From contig SMWC01000118.1 in the NCBI GenBank assembly GCA_004357505.1, positions 1 through 5,781 on the forward strand: DNA of 5,781 nucleotides, in the 5' to 3' direction. Made by a program: the position numbers and the translations under genes. Source of the stretch: Gammaproteobacteria bacterium (lineage in GTDB: Bacteria; Pseudomonadota; Gammaproteobacteria; Steroidobacterales; Rariloculaceae). The notes beneath the pieces are model-generated. The model made no database searches and was not told where the DNA came from. It was given only the letters and a program-made list of their open reading frames with translations. This document shows positions 1 through 5,781 of this stretch, one piece after another. Positions within the stretch are counted from its first letter, which is position 1; each line of letters opens with the position of its first letter.

Positions 1-782
1 ACGAATCCCATCTGCGTTGGTGTGATGCCTATGTAATCCAGCAAATAGCTCGGCACCATGGCTCCCAGAACGAATACGCAGGCCATCGCGCAGATGAGCG
101 CCAACATAGCGAGGATGATGTTCGGACTCTGCAATACCTCCACCCAGCGCCCATCACGCTCCGTTGCTCCGACAAGTTTCCCGCCCTGCGTATCCGCCGG
201 CTCACGGAGAACGAAATAGAGCAACCCGCCTACGATCAAGCCCGGAATTGCGACAATAAAGAAAACCCAACGCCAGGACGGAACAACGTTGAGGAGTTGC
301 ACGGCGATGATCGGCCCGAGCGCAAAACCAAATAACGCGAACCCGCTTTGCTGCAGGCCTTGATTGAACCCGCGACGCTTGGGGTGGGAGGCGGCAGCGA
401 CCGCGGTGAAGCTGGTCGGAGTGAAGGATCCTTCCGCCGCTCCCATGAACGCCCGGATGACTATCAAGCCCACCAATCCAGTGGCCATGCCCGAGAACCC
501 CGACATCACAGAGAACAATAAGATCGCTGGTATCAAAATCTTTCGATGCCCGATCCAATCGGACAACCTGCCGCTGCAGATCGCGAATACGCCCCATACC
601 AGCCCCAGAACTCCGACGAGGTTACCGAGATCCTGATAGCCCAGCCCCAGATCTTCCATCATGAACGGGAACAGCGGTGCGATAATCCACCGATCCAGAC
701 CGACAAGCCCGAACCCGATACCGAGCAGGGCGACGGTCTTCCATTCGTACGATGTATTCCACTCAGCGTGTGGCGTAGCCAT
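1..782 (-). CDS. MFS transporter, N-terminal 260 residues (3' end outside window)
   Basis: Inner-membrane secondary transporter of the major facilitator superfamily, probably importing an organic anion. 260 codons are visible of a family length near 430; the C-terminal half lies beyond the window. Hydrophobic segments fall at about residues 17-38, 52-70, 82-99, 102-118, 146-165, 172-191 and 221-241. The loop between segments 2 and 3 carries a good motif A, GRLSDWIGHRK (71-81). RAFMGAAEG (110-118) fits motif B. SWRWVFFIVAIPG (169-181) and the LDR in the first helix (29-31) recall the anion:cation symporter group. A hydrophilic central loop spans about 192-218. The start is firm: an in-frame TGA lies one codon upstream (786-788) and an AGGGAG ribosome site lies 9 bases before the ATG. 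It follows the AhpD-like gene by 53 bases, so it is probably the distal operon member. The family is certain; the substrate is unknown. Confidence 0.93.
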   Translation of the reverse strand, partial: MATPHAEWNTSYEWKTVALLGIGFGLVGLDRWIIAPLFPFMMEDLGLGYQDLGNLVGVLGLVWGVFAICSGRLSDWIGHRKILIPAILLFSVMSGFSGMATGLVGLIVIRAFMGAAEGSFTPTSFTAVAAASHPKRRGFNQGLQQSGFALFGFALGPIIAVQLLNVVPSWRWVFFIVAIPGLIVGGLLYFVLREPADTQGGKLVGATERDGRWVEVLQSPNIILAMLALICAMACVFVLGAMVPSYLLDYIGITPTQMGF

Positions 783-791
783 TTTTCACTT

Positions 792-797
792 CTCCCT
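792..797 (-). promoter_or_regulatory. Ribosome binding site of the MFS gene
   Basis: AGGGAG on the minus strand, 9 bases before the ATG at 782. With the in-frame TGA just upstream of that ATG, it fixes the start codon. The 53-base gap in which it sits shows no hairpin with a U-tract, so nothing suggests termination between the AhpD-like gene and the transporter. Confidence 0.75.
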
Positions 798-835
798 TGT
801 TAATTATTCTTGATAGCGAACGGCCTAATCGGCAT

Positions 836-1387
836 CTACTTGATATCGAATGCCTCCAGCATCCCCTCATACCCACCGTCTACGATCATCTGCCCTTCCA
901 TCCCGAATTGATCCGGGATCGGCGTTAGCCCGAGTCCTTCAACAAATCGATTCATAAAATTGTAAAGACAGCAAACCTGAACCGCATCATATAACGCTTG
1001 CTCACTCCAACCGGCATCATACACCGCATCGGCGTCGGCCTGTGTCATTCGTGTTGGCGTCAGCGTGAGCTTACGCAAATAGCTGAACACAGGCTTGAGT
1101 TTGTCGTCGATGTCCGCTTGATTAAAGTCTGCTACGAGGTCCGTGATTAATTGCTTGGGCACGCCAAACAACTCTGCGACGGCCGTATGCGCACCATAAC
1201 AGTACTGGCAGGCATTCAGACCCGAGACGTAGGCGGCCATGAGTTCCCGTTCCTTGACGGTAAACGGAGATTCACCACGCAGAAGCGCCTCGTGAAAAAG
1301 CATGATCGGTCTCTGGGTCCCATTCTGAAATTTAGCCATAGCGTGGGGAACTTTGGCCTCGTGTTCCAACGATGGAAGAAACGGCAT
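836..1387 (-). CDS. AhpD-like / carboxymuconolactone decarboxylase-family peroxidase-related protein
   Basis: A 183-residue cytoplasmic protein of the AhpD/CMD superfamily, probably the 'uncharacterized peroxidase-related enzyme' branch. The AhpD active-site pattern is complete: Glu48, then Cys60-x2-Cys63 and His67 in ACQYCYGAH. The Glu-to-Cys spacing of 12 matches what I recall for mycobacterial AhpD (Glu118, Cys130, Cys133, His137). In that family the two cysteines form a redox disulphide that reduces peroxide or recycles a peroxiredoxin. The intact CxxC argues against a true carboxymuconolactone decarboxylase, which lacks it. A second helical repeat with a Cys-Cys pair (VQVCCLYNFMNRF, about 148-160) is typical of these proteins. 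The start ATG follows an AGGAG site (1394-1398) by 6 bases, and the gene begins 25 bases after cobT. Its role here, detoxifying peroxide or repairing thiols next to a redox pathway, is inferred. The physiological substrate is not known. Confidence 0.9.
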   Translation of the reverse strand: MPFLPSLEHEAKVPHAMAKFQNGTQRPIMLFHEALLRGESPFTVKERELMAAYVSGLNACQYCYGAHTAVAELFGVPKQLITDLVADFNQADIDDKLKPVFSYLRKLTLTPTRMTQADADAVYDAGWSEQALYDAVQVCCLYNFMNRFVEGLGLTPIPDQFGMEGQMIVDGGYEGMLEAFDIK

Positions 1388-1393
1388 AACGAT

Positions 1394-1398
1394 CTCCT
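1394..1398 (-). promoter_or_regulatory. Ribosome binding site of the AhpD-like gene
   Basis: AGGAG on the minus strand, 6 bases before the ATG at 1387, within the 25-base gap after the cobT stop codon. It is a strong canonical site and suggests independent, efficient initiation on the shared mRNA. Confidence 0.8.
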
Positions 1399-1412
1399 CT
1401 TGTGTTTCGTTC

Positions 1413-3170
1413 TTATGAGTCGATGCGGGAACTCACGGTGTGAGTGGCATCGAAGAGCGCAGTAAGCTGACTCACCATCGTCTCTCCCAAGTCGTCCAGT
1501 TCGGATACGGTAAACGCGAGTTGATAATAATTGGTTACATCGTGACCAATTCCGATCGCCATCAATTGAATAGGCGAGCGCCGCTCGATCCTGTCTATCG
1601 CCAGACGCAGGTGCCGATCCAAGTAGCGTTCGTCGTTCGCTGCCAAAGTCGCGTCATCGACGGGCGCCCCGTCCGAGATCACCATCAGGATCCGCCGCTG
1701 CTCGGGTCGTGCCAGCAAACGATCATGTGCCCACAGCAGCGCCTCACCGTCGATGTTTTCTTTGAGAAGTTCTCCCTTGAGCATAAAACCGAGATTCCGA
1801 CGGGCGCGCCGCCAGGGCACGTCCGCGCTCTTGTAGATGATGTGTTTCAGTTCGCTCAGCCGGCCCGCATTCTCTGGCCGATTGTCGGCTGCCCACATCT
1901 CTCTCGCTCGCCCACCACGCCAGCTAGCCGTCGTGAACCCCAAGATCTCCGTCTTGACGCCACAACGCTCCAGCGTCTTGCCTAGAATCTCAGCACAAGC
2001 GGCGGCCATAATGATCGGCTGGCCGCGCATCGACCCCGAGTTATCGATCAGTACGGTGACGACAGTATCGACAAACGGACTTTCTATTTCCTGCTTGAAC
2101 GCAAGCGGCTCGAGCGGATCCGCGACGATTCTTGAGAGCCGCCCGGCATCAAGGAGTCCCTCCTCCAGATCAAATCTCCAGGAACGCATTTGTTGAGCGG
2201 CCAAATGGCGCTGCAAGCGATGGGCCAGGCGCGTTGTCGCGTACAACCTAGCGGGCACCGCTTCATCCAATAAACGCCGCAGCGCGATCAGCTCTTCTGC
2301 GCCGCAGACATCCTCGGGTCTGACGATCGTATCGAACTCAGAAGTGTAGGCGTGATAAGGAACGTCGTCGCTCGATTTACCGCCTTTTTTCGAGCGAGAA
2401 TCGAGCGCAGACTCTCTTGCGCGTCGAGTCCGAGGGCCGCGAAGAGGATCCCATTCGATCGCTATTGAAACATTCTCCGATGCGGTGCGGTGCCTGTCGC
2501 TATCCTGCTCGGACACCGTTGCGCGATTCTGATCGATACTCAGTGCGCCTTTCTCGAGCAACCCAAGCGATTCGATCAATGTTCTCGACTTAAGCGCAAA
2601 TTCCGCCTGCTCATCGAGCAAGGGGGCGAGCGCTTCGATCCGAACTTGTACCTCATCGTCGATCCGAGATCGAGACTCATCCAGCCTTGTCAGCTCGAGA
2701 GGTAGCGGCGCACCCAAACGAATTCTCACAAACCGCAGTACCGCATCGATCTCGTTGAGAGCCGGCTCCGGCAAGTGATCTGTAATCCTCGCGTTATGGA
2801 TCGATAGCTGCAACGCCGAGAGATTCTTTTGCACGCCTACCATGCGCCGCGAGCCCAGCGCTTCGACTCGAACCTGCTCCAGCAGCGCGAAAACAAAACG
2901 AGCCCCGCTTTGTTTCGGCAAATAACGAGCATAGACCGTCTCATCACAGTAGCGTAACCGCAATGCGACTGCATCAACCTCTCCTCGCGCAACCGCGAGC
3001 GCACCCAGCGTAAGCTCGGCAGGAAGCTCCGGAAGGCTGACACACCCTGCACTTGACTCTGCCGCAGCACCTCTGCGTATTTCTATCTCGCATTGGTCCG
3101 CCAGTGCCCGAAGCGCAGCAGCAGAAACATCTCTCGCGATGCCCTCGTTTCCGGTCGGAGACTGTCTCAC
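1413..3170 (-). CDS. cobT: Cobaltochelatase CobT-like subunit with VWA domain
   Basis: 585 residues from a GTG start; canonical CobT, from memory, is about 630. With CobS and CobN, CobT forms the ATP-dependent cobaltochelatase of the aerobic cobalamin route, where CobS and CobT act as an AAA+/VWA chaperone complex. The N-terminal CobT domain (about 10-200) keeps SLPELP and VRVEALGSRRMVGV. A charged linker (about 208-272) leads to YTSEFDTIVRPEDVC and RSWRFDLEEG. A C-terminal VWA domain follows with an intact MIDAS, DNSGSMRG (376-383; Asp376, Ser378, Ser380), the CobT signature KSADVPWRRARRNLG, and ISDGAPVDD (498-506). The GTG at 3170 is preferred because GGAGGAG lies just before it and it overlaps the cobS stop as GTGA. 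An ATG 33 codons upstream (3269) would place 103 bases inside cobS. The linker lacks the strongly acidic tract I recall in canonical CobT. The family is certain; whether it serves cobalt insertion is open. Confidence 0.92.
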   Translation of the reverse strand: MRQSPTGNEGIARDVSAAALRALADQCEIEIRRGAAAESSAGCVSLPELPAELTLGALAVARGEVDAVALRLRYCDETVYARYLPKQSGARFVFALLEQVRVEALGSRRMVGVQKNLSALQLSIHNARITDHLPEPALNEIDAVLRFVRIRLGAPLPLELTRLDESRSRIDDEVQVRIEALAPLLDEQAEFALKSRTLIESLGLLEKGALSIDQNRATVSEQDSDRHRTASENVSIAIEWDPLRGPRTRRARESALDSRSKKGGKSSDDVPYHAYTSEFDTIVRPEDVCGAEELIALRRLLDEAVPARLYATTRLAHRLQRHLAAQQMRSWRFDLEEGLLDAGRLSRIVADPLEPLAFKQEIESPFVDTVVTVLIDNSGSMRGQPIIMAAACAEILGKTLERCGVKTEILGFTTASWRGGRAREMWAADNRPENAGRLSELKHIIYKSADVPWRRARRNLGFMLKGELLKENIDGEALLWAHDRLLARPEQRRILMVISDGAPVDDATLAANDERYLDRHLRLAIDRIERRSPIQLMAIGIGHDVTNYYQLAFTVSELDDLGETMVSQLTALFDATHTVSSRIDS

Positions 3171-3179
3171 AACTCCTCC
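3167..3179 (-). promoter_or_regulatory. cobS-cobT coupling junction (GGAGGAG ribosome site, GTGA overlap)
   Basis: The cobS stop TGA (3169-3167) overlaps the cobT GTG (3170-3168) in the four bases GTGA. GGAGGAG (3179-3173), inside the last cobS codons, is the only good Shine-Dalgarno sequence nearby. Its spacing is short (4 bases from GGAGG to GTG). This arrangement indicates terminating ribosomes re-initiating on cobT, giving near-equal amounts of the two partners. It also decides the cobT start. Confidence 0.7.
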
Positions 3180-4180
3180 GATATTCTGGTAGCCACCGAT
3201 TCCGCAAGTTCCACCCCAAAACACCGTTGGTAGTACTCCGCTACCGTCGCCTGTTCCGCTTCGTCGCATTTGTTGAGGAAGGTGACTCGAAAAGCATAGT
3301 CGATCTCGCCGAAGATCTGCGTATTCTCGGCCCAGTTGATGACCGTTCGTGGCGACATTACCGTAGAGATATCCTCCGCTTTGAACCCCGTACGAGTCAG
3401 CGCCGCCAACGCCACCATCTGCGCGACTATCTGTCTCCCGGAATCTGTGTTGTAGGCCGGAACGCGCGCCAGAACGATCTCAACTTCTTCTTCACTCGGA
3501 AGGTAGTTCAATGTCGTTACGATATTCCAGCGATCCATTTGTCCCTGATTGATAGGCTGCGTACCTTGATATAGTCCCGTCGCGTCACCGAGTCCAATCG
3601 TGTTCGCAGTAGCGAACAAACGAAAATAGGCATGTGGGTGAATGACTCGACTCTGATCCAGCAGCGTAAGCTTGCCTTCGACCTCGAGCACCCGATGGAT
3701 CACAAACATCACGTCGGGCCGCCCGGCGTCATACTCATCGAACACCAGGGCGACTGATCGTTGCAACGCCCAGGGGAGAATTCCCTCTCGAAACTCGGTG
3801 ACCTGCTTGCCGTTACGAATGACTATCGCGTCTTTGCCGATCAGATCGATGCGGCTGACATGACTATCGAGATTGACTCGAACACACGGCCAATTTAGTC
3901 GTGCCGCAACCTGTTCGATATGGGTGGACTTTCCGGTGCCATGATAGCCTTGGATCAAGACCCTGCGGTTGTGCATGAACCCCGCCAACAACGCCAGTGT
4001 AGTGCCTCGGTCGAACCGGTAAACAGGGTCGATCTCTGGCACATGATCACTCGCACGGCTGAATGCGGGCACCATGAGATCACTGTCGATACCGAAGCTC
4101 TCACGAGCCGATACAGTGATATCGGGCCGGTCAGGCGGCTTATCCAGCGCTGCAGATCGGGGTTGACGTGTCGTGCTCAT
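3167..4180 (-). CDS. cobS: Cobaltochelatase CobS-like subunit, AAA+ ATPase of the MoxR clade
   Basis: 337 residues, about the length of known CobS (near 330). CobS is the AAA+ motor that works with CobT to drive metal insertion by CobN. The Walker A motif is GYHGTGKST (78-86). Walker B is ALVFDEYDAG (144-153; Asp148, Glu149). A sensor-1-like FATANT (189-194) and a SPRTVINWAEN helix (276-286; Arg278 likely sensor 2) follow. Long blocks match what I recall of rhizobial CobS almost word for word, including HIEQVAARLNWPCVRVNLDS, GKDAIV, LLDQSRVIHPH, QMDRWNIVTTLNYLP and AFRVTFLNKCDE. It is therefore CobS proper, not a generic MoxR, NorQ or CbbQ. The ATG overlaps the stop of the Rieske gene (ATGA). 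No strong ribosome site precedes it, only GAGG one base before the ATG, which suggests coupled re-initiation. The cobN partner is not in the window. Confidence 0.94.
   Translation of the reverse strand: MSTTRQPRSAALDKPPDRPDITVSARESFGIDSDLMVPAFSRASDHVPEIDPVYRFDRGTTLALLAGFMHNRRVLIQGYHGTGKSTHIEQVAARLNWPCVRVNLDSHVSRIDLIGKDAIVIRNGKQVTEFREGILPWALQRSVALVFDEYDAGRPDVMFVIHRVLEVEGKLTLLDQSRVIHPHAYFRLFATANTIGLGDATGLYQGTQPINQGQMDRWNIVTTLNYLPSEEEVEIVLARVPAYNTDSGRQIVAQMVALAALTRTGFKAEDISTVMSPRTVINWAENTQIFGEIDYAFRVTFLNKCDEAEQATVAEYYQRCFGVELAESVATRISEEL
4177..4180 (-). promoter_or_regulatory. Rieske-cobS ATGA stop/start overlap
   Basis: The Rieske stop TGA and the cobS ATG share the bases ATGA. With little Shine-Dalgarno sequence before cobS, translation of cobS probably depends on ribosomes finishing the Rieske gene. 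This links the two products in expression and suggests a shared function. Confidence 0.75.
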
Positions 4181-4545
4181 GCCTCGCCGATGAATATGCG
4201 GTCATCCACGATATCCAAAGGAACGACTTCCAGACGCATGCCCTTGCCTGGCCCTTCGGTGCACATTCCATCTTCGAAACGAAAAACGGAACAATGATAG
4301 GCGCACATTATTTTTCTTTTGGCCGTGATAAAAAATTGATCCGGTTTCGAGTTCAGCGGAATATGAAAATGGGGACAAATATTGACATAGCCCCACGCCT
4401 CAGTCTGGTCCCGAAAAATCAACAGACTGAGCGAACTGTCGCCGGAGCCGAAAACGAATTCCCTGCACGCCCCATCGGGGATGTCTTGCAGAGCACAAAG
4501 GAGCGTGTTCGCACTCGGCGCTTCTGGGTGGCTCTGCCAGACCAT
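4177..4545 (-). CDS. Small Rieske [2Fe-2S] ferredoxin-like protein
   Basis: A 122-residue soluble protein consisting of one Rieske domain. The cluster ligands are visible: Cys57 and His59 in NICPHF, and Cys81 and His84 in MCAYHC. The 21 residues between the two halves exceed the 15-17 usual in oxygenase ferredoxins, but as I recall fit a subfamily of small stand-alone Rieske proteins. No signal peptide, membrane anchor or catalytic non-haem iron domain is present, so it should carry electrons or act as a subunit rather than catalyse. The N-terminal DIPDGACREFVF resembles the first strand of such domains. The ATG at 4545 is the only usable start: an in-frame TAG lies six codons upstream (4564-4566) and no other ATG, GTG or TTG occurs before the domain. 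The ribosome site is weak (GAGG directly abutting). It is coupled to cobS by a 4-base overlap. Its redox partner is not visible. Confidence 0.9.
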   Translation of the reverse strand: MVWQSHPEAPSANTLLCALQDIPDGACREFVFGSGDSSLSLLIFRDQTEAWGYVNICPHFHIPLNSKPDQFFITAKRKIMCAYHCSVFRFEDGMCTEGPGKGMRLEVVPLDIVDDRIFIGEA

Positions 4546-4609
4546 CCTCAGTGCGTGATCCCGCTACCGTCCCTGTTGTTATCAGGCCCGAGTCAGAAAC
4601 CGTCGGCCG

Positions 4610-5781
4610 TTAGCGCGGGTAGTATGGCGGTAGATTCGCATCCACATTGACCCAAACCGACTTGGCCTCGGTGTATTCGTGCATGGCCTCGAATCCCATC
4701 TCCCGCCCGTAGCCGGAGCTGCCTACGCCGCCGAAGGGGGATCCCGGGTTCACGCGCTTATAACAATTGATCCAGACCATACCGGAGCGCATCGCAGCGG
4801 CGACCTGGTGAGCCCGCTGCAGATTTGTCGTCCAAAGCCCGCCACCTAGACCGTATTCCGTCGAGTTGGCGAACTCGATGGCCTCTTCGTCAGAGCGGAA
4901 AGTGGATACCGAGACAAACGGGCCGAATACCTCCTCCTGGCAAACTCGGTCCTGAGGTTTCGCTCTGACAACCGTTGGCGTGACGTAATAACCGTTGGCG
5001 AGGTCCGGGTCTGCCGGCCTCTCGCCACCGAGCAGAACTTCACCGCCTTCCTGACGAGCGATCTCGGTATAGGCGAGAACCTTCTCCTGATGCCCAAGAG
5101 AAGTCAACGGCCCCATTTCGGTGCTCGGATCCAGTGGATTACCCAACCGGATGGAACCAGCCAAACTCAAAAAGCCGTCCAAGAACTCATCGGCAATCTT
5201 CTCGTGCAACAACAATCGCGAGCCGGCGATGCATGCTTGTCCCTGGTTGTGAAAGATCGCGAACGCGCTGCCATTGATGGCAGCGGGCAGATTTGCATCC
5301 GAGAAAACGATATTGGCCCCTTTCCCACCGAGCTCGAGCTGCACTCGCTTCAGATTCCCGGCAGACGCCTCGACGATCTTGCGGCCTACATCGGTCGAAC
5401 CCGTAAACGCGATCTTCTGGACGCCCGAGTGCTCGGCCAGGTACTGGCCCACGGTTCGGCCCGGTGCCGGAATAATATTCACAACGCCGGGGGGAAACCC
5501 CACCTCCGCCATCAGCTCCGCAATCTTCAGCGCGCTCAGCGGAGTGAGTTCGGCGGGTTTGAGAACGACCGTATTGCCGGCCGCAAGCGCAGGACCCATC
5601 TTCCAACTGGTAAACATGATCGGGAAATTCCACGGGATGATCTGCCCGACCACACCCAACGGTTCCCTCACCACATAGTTGAAGAATCCCGGCTCAACGG
5701 GTACGACACTGCCTTGTACTTTGTCCGCGATACCGCCGAAATAGCGAAAGGTAAACGCCGTACGAGGTACGTCCAGGCCTC
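4610..5781 (-). CDS. NAD(P)+-dependent aldehyde dehydrogenase (5' end outside window)
   Basis: The last 389 residues of an aldehyde dehydrogenase superfamily enzyme; about 100 N-terminal residues are missing beyond the window edge, judging from the usual 480-500. Such enzymes oxidise an aldehyde to the acid through a thiohemiacetal on the catalytic cysteine. Numbering from the first visible codon (5779), IIPWNFP (47-53), the KPAE lysine (74) and FTGST (125-129) bind cofactor. Glu149 in LELGGK is the general base. NQGQAC holds the nucleophile Cys183 (codon 5231-5233), EEVFGPF (282-288) is the cofactor-ribose motif, and SPFGGVGSSGYGREMG marks the C-terminus. All key residues are present, so it should be active. 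It resembles the ALDH1/ALDH2/betaine-phenylacetaldehyde group, but the substrate cannot be told. An internal GTG at 5674 is not the start, because family sequence continues upstream to the edge. The Rieske gene follows after 64 bases without a terminator. Confidence 0.95.
   Translation of the reverse strand, partial: GLDVPRTAFTFRYFGGIADKVQGSVVPVEPGFFNYVVREPLGVVGQIIPWNFPIMFTSWKMGPALAAGNTVVLKPAELTPLSALKIAELMAEVGFPPGVVNIIPAPGRTVGQYLAEHSGVQKIAFTGSTDVGRKIVEASAGNLKRVQLELGGKGANIVFSDANLPAAINGSAFAIFHNQGQACIAGSRLLLHEKIADEFLDGFLSLAGSIRLGNPLDPSTEMGPLTSLGHQEKVLAYTEIARQEGGEVLLGGERPADPDLANGYYVTPTVVRAKPQDRVCQEEVFGPFVSVSTFRSDEEAIEFANSTEYGLGGGLWTTNLQRAHQVAAAMRSGMVWINCYKRVNPGSPFGGVGSSGYGREMGFEAMHEYTEAKSVWVNVDANLPPYYPR

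Noticed and set aside
202..597. Second minus-strand frame of 131 codons inside the MFS gene
   Set aside because: The frame from the ATG at 782 gives continuous membrane segments and MFS motif A; this one is an Arg/Gly-rich alternate-frame reading.
1440..1985. Plus-strand open frame of 181 codons opposite the cobT VWA domain
   Set aside because: The minus strand here encodes the highly conserved MIDAS-containing region, and the plus-strand product has no recognisable features.
3171..3269. Longer cobT reading from an ATG at 3269, adding 33 residues
   Set aside because: It would overlap cobS by 103 bases, the added Gly-rich residues look like out-of-frame translation of cobS, and the GTG at 3170 has a ribosome site and a typical GTGA overlap.
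4307..4377. Long spacing (21 residues) between the Rieske ligand pairs as a sign of a broken cluster site
   Set aside because: All four ligands are present, and I recall small stand-alone Rieske proteins with the same spacing, so it is a subfamily trait rather than damage.
4546..4609. Possible terminator or promoter in the 64-base gap after the aldehyde dehydrogenase
   Set aside because: Only a weak 4-base stem (CCGA/TCGG) without a U-tract is visible, and no convincing -35/-10 pair; co-transcription is the simpler reading.
4168..4650. Plus-strand open frame of 160 codons opposite the Rieske gene
   Set aside because: It is antisense to a gene with intact Rieske ligands and to two conserved neighbours; its translation resembles no family I know and it crosses the real gene boundaries.
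5187..5633. Second minus-strand frame of 148 codons inside the aldehyde dehydrogenase gene
   Set aside because: It is an alternate frame of a well-conserved enzyme-coding stretch, and its composition is typical of out-of-frame GC-rich DNA.

Overview
The window reads as one stretch of a single minus-strand operon, running from right to left. In transcription order it holds an aldehyde dehydrogenase (5' end outside the window), a small Rieske [2Fe-2S] protein, CobS (AAA+ ATPase), CobT (VWA-domain partner), an AhpD-like peroxidase-related protein, and an MFS transporter (3' end outside the window). All gaps are short (64, -4, -4, 25 and 53 bases). I see no internal terminator and no convincing promoter. 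No RNA genes, mobile elements, repeats or CRISPR arrays were seen. No stretch of 300 bases lacks a gene.

The organism is probably an aerobic proteobacterium. The CobS and CobT sequences are very close to what I recall of the aerobic-route cobaltochelatase subunits of alphaproteobacteria and Pseudomonas. Base composition is moderately GC-rich, start sites have ordinary Shine-Dalgarno sequences, and gene packing is typical. I cannot narrow the lineage further; alpha- and gammaproteobacteria both fit.

The right part (4610-5781) is a classical NAD(P)+-dependent aldehyde dehydrogenase with intact catalytic residues. The middle (1413-4545) is a tightly coupled trio, Rieske protein - CobS - CobT, whose stop and start codons overlap at both junctions (ATGA, then GTGA). 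The left part (1-1387) holds the AhpD-like protein and the MFS importer.

Together these look like a catabolic operon: a transporter brings in a substrate, a redox step may draw electrons through the Rieske protein, the aldehyde dehydrogenase oxidises an aldehyde intermediate, and the AhpD-like protein may deal with peroxide or thiol stress. CobS and CobT are the odd members. No cobN and no other cobalamin gene is visible, yet their translation is coupled to the Rieske gene. The most interesting hypothesis is that this CobST pair is a MoxR/VWA-type metal-insertion or activation machine recruited to a metalloenzyme of the pathway. The alternative is an ordinary second copy of cobaltochelatase subunits that supplies a B12-dependent step. 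The window alone cannot separate these.
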